DNA of 64,000 nucleotides from CAWCBG01 sp963793845 (GTDB lineage Bacteria > Acidobacteriota > Terriglobia > Terriglobales > Acidobacteriaceae), in assembly GCA_963793845.1 (NCBI GenBank), contig CAWCBG010000002.1:248001-312000 (forward strand), in the 5' to 3' direction. Made by a program: the position numbers and the translations under genes. Of this stretch, positions 9,900 through 18,982 are shown piece after piece (position 1 is the stretch's first letter; each line of letters starts with the position of its first letter). The notes under the pieces are model-generated. The model searched no databases, was not told where the DNA came from, and worked only from the letters and a program-made list of their open reading frames with translations.

Positions 9900-11071
9900 T
9901 GTGCCACCGCCTGTTCGGGCTGGACCGGCACCGATATCGAAGGGATCCGTCCCAATCCCTGCAGATAGAAGTCGGCGGTCTCGCGCACTTGCCGTTCTTG
10001 GGTGAAATGCTCCAATACCCATGCCCGCCCTTGCCTCGCAAGGCGGTCCCGGTAGTCCGGGGAGCGCAGGAGACTGCAAAGCGCATCGGCTAGGCGATCT
10101 GAATCTCCAGGGGGAACCGTGATGCCGGTCTGGCCATTTACGATCACTTCCGGAGTGCCATCCACCGCGCTGGCAACCATGGTCCGTCCGGCAGCAAGCG
10201 ATTCGATCGCCACCAGCGGCAACCCTTCAAAGAAGGACGGCAGCACGGTGAAGTCACACAAGGCGAGCCAGTCTTGCACGTTCCTTCGGAACCCTATGAA
10301 GCGGATGCTTGACTGCAAGCCGAGCCGTTGCGCTTGCGATTCCAACTGATCGCGCAAGAGCCCTTCTCCCAGACAGACAAGCTTCGTTCTCGGAAATTCT
10401 CGCAACACCGCCGGCATCGCATCCAGCAAGATCGCATGTCCCTTTTGCGGCTCCAGCCGGGCAGCCACAAGAATCACAGGATCGTCCGGCCCAAAGGCCA
10501 AGCCCTCCCGCATTCCTTCAGGTGCAACATGAGCAGGATTGAACCGGCTCAAGTCCGATCCGTTCTGAATCACCTTGACCTTCGGCGAAGGCAGGCCCTT
10601 TTCCTCGATCAGGTATTTGGCGTTCGCGTAGGAAACCGCGATGAATCCATCGACGAAGCGCCCTAACAAACGATCAAGTGTCGTATCGGCCTTCCAGCCC
10701 TTGCGCCACAATTCGCGAATGTGTGGAGTCTCTAGAATCAGTGGAACACCGCAACTCCAGCCCACTGGCGAGGCGAACCAACTGCTGCGAGACAGGTGGG
10801 AGTGCAGCACTTGAATCTTCCGCTCGCGAATCCAGGTTCCCAATTTCACCGCCGAAGCAGCATCCGCCGGTCGCCCGAACTGAAGTGGCAACAACTCTAC
10901 ATCCTGCGGCAAATCAGGACCGAGCGCATCTGCCACCTCAGGACTGCAAACCAGATGTGCCCTGAAGCAGTTGCGGTCCAGACCCCGGAGCAATGTAAGG
11001 ATGTGCTCCTCCGCCCCACCGCGAACGCGAGTGTTGGAGAAATACATCACCGAGATGGCAGCATCGCTCAT
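9896..11071 (-). CDS. Glycosyltransferase, GT4 family
   Basis: 391 residues with a standard GT4 layout. The acceptor domain has SNTRVRGGAEEHILTLLRGL near the start. The donor domain has VILVAARLEPQKGH and FEGLPLVAIESLAAGRTMV (EX7E), then DGTPEVIVNGQTG. The start overlaps the stop of a small upstream frame (ATGA at 11068-11071) and its stop overlaps the nucleotidyltransferase start, so three genes are coupled head to tail. It probably adds one sugar of the EPS repeat unit on the cytoplasmic face of the membrane. Confidence 0.9.
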   Translation of the reverse strand: MSDAAISVMYFSNTRVRGGAEEHILTLLRGLDRNCFRAHLVCSPEVADALGPDLPQDVELLPLQFGRPADAASAVKLGTWIRERKIQVLHSHLSRSSWFASPVGWSCGVPLILETPHIRELWRKGWKADTTLDRLLGRFVDGFIAVSYANAKYLIEEKGLPSPKVKVIQNGSDLSRFNPAHVAPEGMREGLAFGPDDPVILVAARLEPQKGHAILLDAMPAVLREFPRTKLVCLGEGLLRDQLESQAQRLGLQSSIRFIGFRRNVQDWLALCDFTVLPSFFEGLPLVAIESLAAGRTMVASAVDGTPEVIVNGQTGITVPPGDSDRLADALCSLLRSPDYRDRLARQGRAWVLEHFTQERQVRETADFYLQGLGRIPSISVPVQPEQAVAQ

Positions 11072-11256
11072 ACCTGTCCGCTCGACACAAGGTGCGCAAA
11101 GGCACCTTCCATTTCGCGCAATCCCTGCTCTAACCCTATGGTCCTTCCCACCATCGCCCGGCGTTTGAAGTCATGCGTCTTGTTGAGTACAAAACCGGCG
11201 AGATTACGCGCAGCATGCAAAATCGCCAATGGCACGCTTGCACCTGAGACTTGCAT
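11068..11256 (-). CDS. Small 62-residue ORF, possible tail of a lost EPS gene
   Basis: A 62-codon frame between the phosphodiesterase-like gene and a glycosyltransferase. The sequence is basic in the middle (NKTHDFKRRAMVGRTIG). Its stop overlaps the next start in an ATGA, the coupling used by other genes of this operon, which argues that at least its 3' end was once coding. A stop codon closes the frame 7 codons upstream of the ATG. It may be the remnant C-terminus of a deleted glycosyltransferase or a genuine short protein. I do not recognise the family. Confidence 0.35.
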   Translation of the reverse strand: MQVSGASVPLAILHAARNLAGFVLNKTHDFKRRAMVGRTIGLEQGLREMEGAFAHLVSSGQV

Positions 11257-11283
11257 ACACGCTGCCCGGGATCACAGCCGTCG

Positions 11284-12447
11284 TCACGAAACAACTCTCT
11301 CCTTGGGATGACTTCCTGCGTTACGGATTTCGTCGTAGATGTCTGCAATCGTATGCATGGGCCGCGAGGGTTTCTCGTTGCTCAGAAAAATAGCATCCGA
11401 ATAGGGATCATCTGGATGATAGCCGTGCATTCCCGTCGGGAACCAACCGCGTCCGTTGAAATCGCTCTTGGCCACCATCCACCCAGGATTCAGAAGGAAG
11501 ATCAATTCGCCATAGCGTTCATCCGGGAAGTTTAATCCGAAACGAGTCATTTCCTCCTTCGTAAGAACTTGACCACTGGTGAGCGACTGCATCAGCTCCG
11601 TGACTTTCTGGCGCGCCGATGCATTGAAGAACCAAAAACGCGCCATGGTCGAGTCGTAGACCGCCAGATAGTCCTGTGGCATGCGCAAATTCAGCTTAGC
11701 CACTTCCGCAATCAGATCGGTGTGATCGGTGACCGGGGTCATTCCATGATCGGAGGTAACCACTAGCGATGCTTCCGGATCGCGCTCGCGCGCGATGCGA
11801 AAAACCTCCCGCAGCTGTTCGTCATACCACTTCAGCTTCTTGTCGATGGCGTCCGAGTCGTTGCAGTTCATATGCAGGAACGCGTCCACTTCGCACAGAT
11901 ACAGGAAAAACAAGGAAGCATCGGTATCTTGGATATCGCGCTTGGCACGCTTCAGAATTTCGGCGTCGGAACATTGATGATAGGTGTAAACACGGTACCC
12001 GCGGCCTTCCTCCTCCAGTTCGTCGAAGAGAGAGGGCATCGTCTCGATACCTTGGGGCGCATAAATGTCGCGCCGCTCGGAGAAATTGAAATACTGCAGG
12101 AGCTGAGGAGCCACGCAGCACTCAAAATTTGGTCCGAGCCCCATGGCGCGCCTCCCCAGCTCCTTCATAGCCTTGCGGCCGTAGCGATTGTCAAGCACCT
12201 TGGTTGGCAACCAGCTAACGAACCTCAGCCAGCGAAAAGGCGCTCCTTTAGGATCGTAGTAGAAGAGGTTCCAATGGCCATGACGCTCAGGCATAGCGCC
12301 CGTAAGTATCGTCGGGATGGCACCGGAACTGAACCCCAGCACCGTATGCAATGATGTGCGGTACGGTAGCGCATCGTTCAGGAATTCACGATTGCGTACG
12401 TACTCCCATCCTAAAGCGTCAATGAGGGCGATTACCTGAAGACGCAT
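11284..12447 (-). CDS. Alkaline-phosphatase-superfamily / type I phosphodiesterase-like protein
   Basis: I chose the ATG at 12447 (MRLQVIALIDALGWEYV), because the 15 residues before it do not look like protein. The 387-residue product has the superfamily layout: first metal ligand in ALIDALG, a likely nucleophile region SSGAIPTILTGAMPERHG, and VVTSDHGM carrying the D-H metal pair, followed by later His residues (TGMHGYHPDDPYSDAIF). It belongs with the nucleotide pyrophosphatase/phosphodiesterase proteins found in some bacterial EPS loci. It might hydrolyse or transfer phospho-substituents on the polymer or a lipid carrier; that role is inferred. No signal peptide is apparent. Confidence 0.8.
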   Translation of the reverse strand: MRLQVIALIDALGWEYVRNREFLNDALPYRTSLHTVLGFSSGAIPTILTGAMPERHGHWNLFYYDPKGAPFRWLRFVSWLPTKVLDNRYGRKAMKELGRRAMGLGPNFECCVAPQLLQYFNFSERRDIYAPQGIETMPSLFDELEEEGRGYRVYTYHQCSDAEILKRAKRDIQDTDASLFFLYLCEVDAFLHMNCNDSDAIDKKLKWYDEQLREVFRIARERDPEASLVVTSDHGMTPVTDHTDLIAEVAKLNLRMPQDYLAVYDSTMARFWFFNASARQKVTELMQSLTSGQVLTKEEMTRFGLNFPDERYGELIFLLNPGWMVAKSDFNGRGWFPTGMHGYHPDDPYSDAIFLSNEKPSRPMHTIADIYDEIRNAGSHPKERVVS

Positions 12448-12605
12448 ACCGCTCAAGCACTCTCCTCCAAAACAAAACCCAAAGCACGACAACCATGGCC
12501 CGCCGCTCTATAGACTCTTACAGGCAGTAGCCCCAAGGGTTGGTTCGATTACAGGTAGTAACTCGACTGAAGACGATTCGAAAACTCCGAGAACCAGCGA
12601 GGGAG

Positions 12606-13985
12606 TTACCTTCCTCCTTTGCCCAGAAGCAATATCTTAATGGTCGAAAAAAGGATGAACAGATCAAGGCCAACTGACACATTCTTAATATAGAACAGGT
12701 CGTATGCCAGCTTCTCCCGGTTGTCCTCAAGCGTCGCGTTGTAACCGCGATTGATCTGTGCCCAGCCTGTGGCGCCGGGCTTCACCAGCCAGCGCTCACG
12801 GTAGAACGGAATGGCCGCAGCGCATTCCTCTTCCTGCTCCGGCACGAACGGACGGGGGCCGACAAAGGCCATGTCGCCCTTTATGATGTTGAACAACTGC
12901 GGGAGCTCGTCGAGCCGCGTACGCCGCAACCACTTCCCAACCCTCGTAATCCGTGGATCGCCAAACTCCGCAGGCCGGAGTTCCTCCTTGTCGGAACCGT
13001 CCCGCATGGACCGAAACTTATAGACCGTAAACAGGCGTCCGTGTTCGCCCACCCGCTTCTGGCGGAAGATGGCTGGCCCCCTGGAATCGAGGCGGATGGC
13101 TAAGGCGACCAGGAGCATCAAAGGTCCAGTTATCAGAAGTGCCAAGCCGCCCAATAGGAAGGAAAACACCCGCTTATAAAGACGCAAGCCCGCGCGAAGA
13201 TGAAAACCCGGCGAGAACAGGAGCCAGCTCAGCCGTAACGATTCCAAGGGGATTTTGCCGGTCACGCTTTCGTAGTATTCCGGCCCATCCTGAATCTGTA
13301 CGCCGCTTGCCTTCAACCGCAGTAGCTGCTCGACTGGCAACTTTCCGCGCCGGTCGCTCATGGTGATGATGAGGCGGTGCACGCCGTGCTGCTGAACCAC
13401 GTCTTCCAGGTCAGCCTCGGCTACGGTACGAATACTCGCCGCCTGCACATTCTGTCCCACGTAGCCGGCCACCCGCATGCCAAGCTCAGGGCGACGCACA
13501 ATCTCGTCGATAAGCGGCTCAGCCAACGGGCCATCCCCGAAAATGATGGCACGTTCGGCAAATCGATCGGAGCTGTTCAACGCGAAGAAACAGCTTCGCC
13601 ATACCGGTACAGCCACGGTAACGAAGAGGATCCCAACCCACAACGAGTTGCCACTCAAGCTGATGTCAGGAAACGTGTAGTACAGAACGGCGAGAGCGAC
13701 GAACGTGCAGCCCAGAACCCCGACCAGACGGGTGACCACCTCGCGGCGGTTTGTGATGACAATCGAGTTGTACAGATCGAAGTAGTACATCAGGATCAGG
13801 AACACTGCAACGACGATGGCGATCCGCCCGATACCGTTCTCGTACCTCAGAAAGATGTCGGCGTCCGCCGCCGTGCCCGCACCTATCACCACCGCCAGCA
13901 GGAAGCCCGAGGTGACGAGGACAGCCTCGCTCACCGTCAACAACAGCGTGCGTGTGGGGAAATAGGCGTTGAACAATCGAATCAT
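12606..13985 (-). CDS. Undecaprenyl-phosphate sugar phosphotransferase, EpsB/XrtA-associated type
   Basis: 459 residues. It starts MIRLFNAYFPTRTLLLTVSE, which I associate with the TIGR03013-type sugar transferase of XrtA/PEP-CTERM EPS loci. Four or five N-terminal membrane helices are followed by a CoA-binding-like domain (IIFGDGPLAEPLIDEIV). The catalytic C-terminal domain has a membrane segment, then FRQKRVGEHGRLFTVYKFRSM, TRLDELPQLFNIIKGDMAFVGPRP and KPGATGWAQINRGY, the full polyprenyl phosphosugar transferase signature. It starts EPS synthesis by putting the first sugar phosphate on undecaprenyl phosphate. The start overlaps the preceding kinase stop by 4 nt. Confidence 0.92.
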   Translation of the reverse strand: MIRLFNAYFPTRTLLLTVSEAVLVTSGFLLAVVIGAGTAADADIFLRYENGIGRIAIVVAVFLILMYYFDLYNSIVITNRREVVTRLVGVLGCTFVALAVLYYTFPDISLSGNSLWVGILFVTVAVPVWRSCFFALNSSDRFAERAIIFGDGPLAEPLIDEIVRRPELGMRVAGYVGQNVQAASIRTVAEADLEDVVQQHGVHRLIITMSDRRGKLPVEQLLRLKASGVQIQDGPEYYESVTGKIPLESLRLSWLLFSPGFHLRAGLRLYKRVFSFLLGGLALLITGPLMLLVALAIRLDSRGPAIFRQKRVGEHGRLFTVYKFRSMRDGSDKEELRPAEFGDPRITRVGKWLRRTRLDELPQLFNIIKGDMAFVGPRPFVPEQEEECAAAIPFYRERWLVKPGATGWAQINRGYNATLEDNREKLAYDLFYIKNVSVGLDLFILFSTIKILLLGKGGR

Positions 13986-15046
13986 GCAGAAACGACTTTC
14001 GTCCGTTCCAGTTCAGCTTTCGATTCTTTCTTGCCCGACCGTCCGTCTTTGCCATAGCCCTCGTAATACCGGTCGTAACCTATTTGCAACATGGAGGCTT
14101 CATTCAGAACCAGGCCGAGCAACTTGTGCTTTTCAATGGTCTCCAATGCCTTATTCAATACCTTGCGCCGGGTATGACCTTCACGAACCACCACCAGAAC
14201 GCCGTCGCAAAGCCGCGATAACGAAGTCGCGTCGGCCATGGGAAGCATGGGGGTGGCATCCATTACGACCCAGTCGAAGGCGGTGGAAAGAGTTTGCAGC
14301 ATCTCGGCAAAGCGATCCGATTCCAGCAGGGGCAGAGGCTCGTCCATAGCGTGACCGGCCGGTAGCACCCAAAGCGGCATGCCGCTAACCTGGTAGAGCG
14401 CATCGTCGAGCGACAACTTGCCGGCAGCCCAATCGGTAATTCCCTTGAGGGGAGAGGAACTGAACAAAGCACTAACGGTCGGCCGGCGCAGGTCCGCTTC
14501 GATCAAAATCGTTCGCTCACCGGCGCGTTGCGCCAAAGTAAGAGCAAGATTGGCAGCTACCACCGACTTACCCTCCTCGCCAGTGGAACTGGTGATCAGC
14601 AGTTTGCGCAGTGTTTGCTTGTTCTGCATGTGCGCCAGCCGAGTACTCAACACGCGAAACATTTCGGCGCCGGGTCCACTGGGCTCCGCCAGGGCCACCA
14701 GACGCTGCTCTGGCAACGGATGCGGCCGGAGAATACGTTCCCGAGGCGTGCTCAGCAAATTTGCCCGGTTGGTCGCATCCATCGCTGCCCCCGCTTCCAG
14801 GACTTCAGTACGGTAGGAACTTGAAGGGCGGGCAGCGGGCATGATCGGTTGCTCCGGCTGCAGAAAGTCGACTGGAGGAGCGGCGGCTGCCGCGACACCT
14901 TCGGCCTGAGCTGCCATCTCGGAGGGAACTGCCGCGGGAGGAATCGCCGACTCTACCGCGGGCGTTTCCGATAGCGGCGTGGCTAACGGTGAGGCGCTCG
15001 GGTTGTCGCCCTGGGAACGTTGTAACGCGTCATATACTCGACTCAT
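13982..15046 (-). CDS. Bacterial tyrosine autokinase (CpsD/Wzc-C type), EPS regulation
   Basis: 354 residues. After ~110 residues of low-complexity Ala/Pro-rich sequence, the P-loop domain holds Walker A LLITSSTGEEGKSVVAANLA, Walker A' RTILIEADLRRP and Walker B WVVMDATP. The C-terminus has the tyrosine cluster YDRYYEGYGKDGR, where such kinases autophosphorylate. BY-kinases pair with the membrane chain-length protein encoded two genes upstream and cycle phosphorylation to control polymer length. The P-loop (TGEEGKS) lacks the usual proline but retains GK-S. It is immediately followed by the EpsB-type transferase (4-nt overlap). Confidence 0.9.
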   Translation of the reverse strand: MSRVYDALQRSQGDNPSASPLATPLSETPAVESAIPPAAVPSEMAAQAEGVAAAAAPPVDFLQPEQPIMPAARPSSSYRTEVLEAGAAMDATNRANLLSTPRERILRPHPLPEQRLVALAEPSGPGAEMFRVLSTRLAHMQNKQTLRKLLITSSTGEEGKSVVAANLALTLAQRAGERTILIEADLRRPTVSALFSSSPLKGITDWAAGKLSLDDALYQVSGMPLWVLPAGHAMDEPLPLLESDRFAEMLQTLSTAFDWVVMDATPMLPMADATSLSRLCDGVLVVVREGHTRRKVLNKALETIEKHKLLGLVLNEASMLQIGYDRYYEGYGKDGRSGKKESKAELERTKVVSA

Positions 15047-15048
15047 AA

Positions 15049-16017
15049 CTAGAATCTCCTCGCAGCAGTGGAATGGATCGGTCTTTCATCAGGGGAAGCT
15101 GTGTCTGTGGAACGCAGAAGTCGCAGCAGCGAACGCAGCAGGCTGTCTCCGTTGTCCTGCTGAACCGCGGCGGGAAGCGAGATCTCCTGCTCCGGTAGCG
15201 ACGGGCTGGCGGTCGCCAAGCGAAAATCGTTGGCGACCTCAGCTACGATGTCGGGCGTTACCGTGCTCTGCTGGCGCGCGAAAGCATTTACCAGCGCGTT
15301 CTCGCACAGCGTGTTTACAATGCGCGGAATGCCGCGCGAATACTCATAAACCGTGGCCAGAGCTTCGTCGGAAAAAATCGGTGCAGCCGCACCGGCCCGT
15401 TCCAGGCGCGATTGAATGTAAGCCCGGTTTTGTCCTTCATCCAACGGCAGCAGCTGGCAGCGCAGGGCCACCCGCTGCTTCAATTGACGCAAGCCGGGCG
15501 AATCGAGCACTACTTCCAGCTCGGGCTGCCCCATCAAAACAATCTGGAGAAGTTTTTGCTGGGAAGTTTCGAGATTAGTGAGCAGCCGGATTTCTTCCAG
15601 CAGGTCGGCTTTCAGCGCTTGGGCTTCATCCACTACTAGCGCCGTGATCAAGCCACGAGCGTGGCGCTGAATCAGGAAACGATTCAGGTCCAGTAGCATT
15701 TCGGTCTTGGTACGCCCCGCATAAGGAAGCCCAAGGTCAGCCATGATGTACTGGAAGAATTCGTTAACCGACAGCAGAGGATTGAATACATAGCCAAAGG
15801 CAATGTTGTTCTTTCGCAGCTCCGCCAGCAAGCAGCGCACCAACAGGGTTTTGCCCGTGCCCACCTCTCCGGTGATCACGATAAAACCCTTGCGGCGCCC
15901 GACTCCATAGTGCAGGTTGGCCAGCGCCTCATTATGGCGCGGTGTCGGATGATAGAAGAATGGGTCGGGGCTAATCTCGAACGGATTTCGCGTCAACCCA
16001 AAAAATTGTTTATACAT
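15049..16017 (-). CDS. XrtA/PEP-CTERM-associated AAA ATPase (ExeA-like)
   Basis: 322 residues. It begins MYKQFFGLTRNPFEISPDPF, the hallmark of ExeA/GspA-like ATPases and of the ATPase linked to XrtA EPS loci. Walker A is GEVGTGKT at residues 50-57, and Walker B is ALVVDEAQAL. Sensor-like residues follow, and the region SRGIPRIVNTLCENAL is typical of the winged C-terminal part. It lies between chain-length and kinase genes with gaps of 2-3 nt. In these loci the protein is thought to power or scaffold EPS export; the exact job is not established. Confidence 0.9.
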   Translation of the reverse strand: MYKQFFGLTRNPFEISPDPFFYHPTPRHNEALANLHYGVGRRKGFIVITGEVGTGKTLLVRCLLAELRKNNIAFGYVFNPLLSVNEFFQYIMADLGLPYAGRTKTEMLLDLNRFLIQRHARGLITALVVDEAQALKADLLEEIRLLTNLETSQQKLLQIVLMGQPELEVVLDSPGLRQLKQRVALRCQLLPLDEGQNRAYIQSRLERAGAAAPIFSDEALATVYEYSRGIPRIVNTLCENALVNAFARQQSTVTPDIVAEVANDFRLATASPSLPEQEISLPAAVQQDNGDSLLRSLLRLLRSTDTASPDERPIHSTAARRF

Positions 16018-16020
16018 GCC

Positions 16021-17592
16021 TTAGCTCCCGTAGAAGGCGTAGAGAATCCCCGCCGGGATCAAAATTGCCACAGCCAGCGCCGCGGCCAGCGCGTAATAGG
16101 GTCGCCAGCGTGCGGCCACCAGTTCCGCTTGCGTCGGCAACGAGGGAATTTCGGCAACTATCGGTAGCGGAGTCGCTTCTGCCAAATCGATCTCGCCGCG
16201 AATGCGATCATCCATAAATTCGGTTGCCGCGCCAAAGAGTACTGCCAACACCAGCCCCACCACGAGACCAGCCAACGAGAACTTGAAACGATCCGGGAAA
16301 GATGCCTTGTCCGGTGCCGTCGGAGGCTGGATCAGGACAAATTGCTCGCCCTGCTGTTGCTTTTGCAGATCGGTCGCCATACTGGAGGCCGAAGCTTTGG
16401 CCAGAAGCGCGTCGTAATCTTTCTTCGCTTGGTCCTCGTTACGTTGCATCGCGCTCATCTGCTGGTCCACCATCGGAGTTGCGTTCAGGCGATTCTGGTA
16501 TTCCTGCGCCCTCGCCTGAAGCCGCTGAATCTCTTCCTGTGAACGCTGAAGCTCCAACTTGTTCGACTTCAACTGGCTTTGAATTTGCAACAGGGGAGCC
16601 ATGGCCGCCACCTGAACTGAATTGGCGTCAGTCTTGGACGATTCCCGGCTGGCGGCGTCCAAATCTGCCTTTAGCTTTTCGGTGTAGGCGATCTGCTCTT
16701 TCAGCTTCTTGATGTCCGGATGGTCATCAGTGTACTTGGAACGCAGTTCGGCCAAAGCTGCCTTCATGTTATCCAGTTGTTGGTCAAGGTTCGGACCTGC
16801 GTTCACACCACCGGTTGCACCGATCGACTCATACTGCGCCAGCAGGGAATTGAGATACTCCTGTTGCTGCATGGCCCGATCATGAGCGGCGATCGCTCCT
16901 TGCAGTTGCGCCTGGGTGCCGGCGAGAATTTGCATGTTGCTCTGCAACTGTGAGGGCAGTTCGCCATTGTGCGCAGCTTGAAACGCTCGCACTTTGGCGT
17001 CGTTCTCTGCCAGCGAGTCGCCGGCGGCCTTTAACTGGTTTTCCAGAAAGTTGGTCGTGGTTTGCGACTGATTCTGGCTGGCGCGCACGTTTTCGTCGAT
17101 AAAGAATTGCGTCAAGCGCGCATTGACCTGCTGTGCAAGCTCTGGCCGGTGGGCTTGGTACGATATCCTGAACGCCACCAATTCGCCCACCCTGCCGGGT
17201 GACGCGGGAGCCTGAATGGGATCGATCTTGATGTCATCCCGCATCTGCTTCACCTGATCATCGGGTGAACTCGAATAAGCTGGATAAAGCTTAAATTGGT
17301 CGATGATGCTGAGCAGACGGGGGCGGCTGAGAACCTGCTGCGTCATGCTGAGCAGACGGTTCTGCAGGTCCACTTCGACGTTCGGTGTCACATACTGCTC
17401 CGGCACCTTCTGGTGCTCGGCCAGGATGATGCTCTCCGAGGTGTACTGGGCCGGAATGACCCACGCCGACAGGAACACCAGCAAGAAACCGAAAAACAGG
17501 GGCCCAATGATCCACCACCTGCGCCGGACAATAATGTCCTTGTAGTCGCTCAACCCCCGCATTGACTGCTTATCGTCGAATTCTTCCGCCAT
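16021..17592 (-). CDS. Wzz/GumC-type polysaccharide chain-length determinant
   Basis: 523 residues. A first membrane helix (WWIIGPLFFGFLLVFLSAWVI, residues ~27-47) is followed by a long periplasmic coiled-coil region (~190-400) rich in Gln/Ala/Lys. Then comes a Pro-containing motif (LIQPPTAPDKASFPDRFKF), a helix (LAGLVVGLVLAVLFGAATEF) and a final membrane segment near the C-terminus. This is the two-helix Wzz fold without the kinase domain, which is encoded separately downstream. The ATG at 17592 overlaps the barrel gene by 23 nt; an in-frame ATG at 17562 (MRGLSDYKD) would remove the overlap and is equally plausible. Confidence 0.9.
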   Translation of the reverse strand: MAEEFDDKQSMRGLSDYKDIIVRRRWWIIGPLFFGFLLVFLSAWVIPAQYTSESIILAEHQKVPEQYVTPNVEVDLQNRLLSMTQQVLSRPRLLSIIDQFKLYPAYSSSPDDQVKQMRDDIKIDPIQAPASPGRVGELVAFRISYQAHRPELAQQVNARLTQFFIDENVRASQNQSQTTTNFLENQLKAAGDSLAENDAKVRAFQAAHNGELPSQLQSNMQILAGTQAQLQGAIAAHDRAMQQQEYLNSLLAQYESIGATGGVNAGPNLDQQLDNMKAALAELRSKYTDDHPDIKKLKEQIAYTEKLKADLDAASRESSKTDANSVQVAAMAPLLQIQSQLKSNKLELQRSQEEIQRLQARAQEYQNRLNATPMVDQQMSAMQRNEDQAKKDYDALLAKASASSMATDLQKQQQGEQFVLIQPPTAPDKASFPDRFKFSLAGLVVGLVLAVLFGAATEFMDDRIRGEIDLAEATPLPIVAEIPSLPTQAELVAARWRPYYALAAALAVAILIPAGILYAFYGS

Positions 17593-18961
17593 AAAAATTT
17601 ACCGTCCGAGTGAATGTCCCCAGATGATACTGGAGCGTGATTCCGACACGATTGTCGGAGTAAGTTGGATACAGGTAGATATTCTGCTGCGTCTCGTAAA
17701 GATACGCATAAAAGAAACGAGCGCTGAATTCAGGTGTCATCTTCCAGTTTAAGGTCACGGTCGTAATTGTCGAATCGAACCTACGCTTGTTGGCCGAAAT
17801 CAGTTGTGAGACGGAAACGTTATGGCCGTAGAGCTCGGCGAAGGTAAGGTCCCAGCGAGGCGCCAGTTGCCGCCGGAAATCCGCATTCACCATCTTGAGC
17901 TGAGTGGTACCGATGATGCCACCACCGTCCGTAACCTGTTGGCTGTAACCCGCACGGAATGAGTTACGCAGCCCCTTCCAGCCGAATGTGCCGCCCCCCG
18001 CCGTCGACCATTGGGCTTCATGTACGACTACCGGGAAGATATTGAAAAGTAGAATGATGTTCTTGGTGGTCGTGTACTGGGGACCTATCCAGCCAGAAAC
18101 TGTCATGCTAGGGCTGATTTGATAATCCACGGTGAACTGGATGTTCTGTACCCCCGAGCGTTGCTGTCCGTGGCCAAAATCAAGGCTGGTGTAGTTGTAG
18201 CCGCCGCCCAGCGCAAGTCTCGAGGAGAAGTTATGCGAATAGTTCGCCCTCCCTCCATAGGACACTAGGTTCTCTGCGAAGAAGGTCGAATTTATGCTCT
18301 GGCTTTGGTTGCTATAGCGACGGAAGCTCTCAGTGCCGCTGAAGGTAAGCGTGTCGTGGGCGGTTAGCTGATTCGTCAAATCAAGCACGCCGTAATTCTG
18401 AGTCGTGGTGGCCGATTGATAGTAAGCCGTCGGATTGGGATCGTTCGCCGAAGGCGGCCCCGCCGACACTCCGATAGCCCCAAATGGGTCGTTGCTATAT
18501 GTGAATCTGTCGTTCGCATGGACCTGCCAGTGGGGAGCCAACTGGTACAGAATGTCAGCAGTTGCATAATTGGCATACAAGTTCGACTCCTGGCCCGACG
18601 TGTAATCGGTTAGAAGTCCACGATAATCAAAACGCCATTGGAGTTTCGGCCTGATTTGGAGCAACTCAAGTGTCGGCCCCACCGTCAGTCGTGTAACCGA
18701 CCCGTAGTCTGGACTGAAGGCGCCACCGGCGCTGTCATAGGACGCACCACCTAAGACGCCAATCTTCAATCCGCTGGTTTCCATTGCCTGCGACAGAAAG
18801 TCCAAGGAAGGCAGTGTTTCAGGATGCACATAGGTAGGCGCCGGTCCGCCCGAGGCCTGGTCCCCGGGCGTAGGATTGTCCTGCCCCTGCGCCAGTGTAA
18901 GCGTCGCGCTCGACAGAATTAGCCCCAGAACCACAATCCTTAGCTCAAGTTGGCGTTTCAT
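17570..18961 (-). CDS. Outer-membrane beta-barrel of the EPS secretion system
   Basis: 463 residues with a signal peptide (MKRQLELRIVVLGLILSSATLTLAQ). The mature part is a succession of alternating polar/hydrophobic strands rich in Tyr, Thr, Asn and Gly with aromatic ends (for example ITTVTLNWKMTPEFSARFFYAY near the C-terminus), as expected of a barrel of 14 or more strands. Position between the export protein and the chain-length protein fits the TIGR03016-like barrel of XrtA-type EPS loci. Likely role: an outer-membrane channel or docking protein for polymer exit. Sequence identity to that family is inferred from context. Confidence 0.75.
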   Translation of the reverse strand: MKRQLELRIVVLGLILSSATLTLAQGQDNPTPGDQASGGPAPTYVHPETLPSLDFLSQAMETSGLKIGVLGGASYDSAGGAFSPDYGSVTRLTVGPTLELLQIRPKLQWRFDYRGLLTDYTSGQESNLYANYATADILYQLAPHWQVHANDRFTYSNDPFGAIGVSAGPPSANDPNPTAYYQSATTTQNYGVLDLTNQLTAHDTLTFSGTESFRRYSNQSQSINSTFFAENLVSYGGRANYSHNFSSRLALGGGYNYTSLDFGHGQQRSGVQNIQFTVDYQISPSMTVSGWIGPQYTTTKNIILLFNIFPVVVHEAQWSTAGGGTFGWKGLRNSFRAGYSQQVTDGGGIIGTTQLKMVNADFRRQLAPRWDLTFAELYGHNVSVSQLISANKRRFDSTITTVTLNWKMTPEFSARFFYAYLYETQQNIYLYPTYSDNRVGITLQYHLGTFTRTVNFYGGRIRR

Positions 18962-18982
18962 CGCATCCTCCTCTGAACACAG

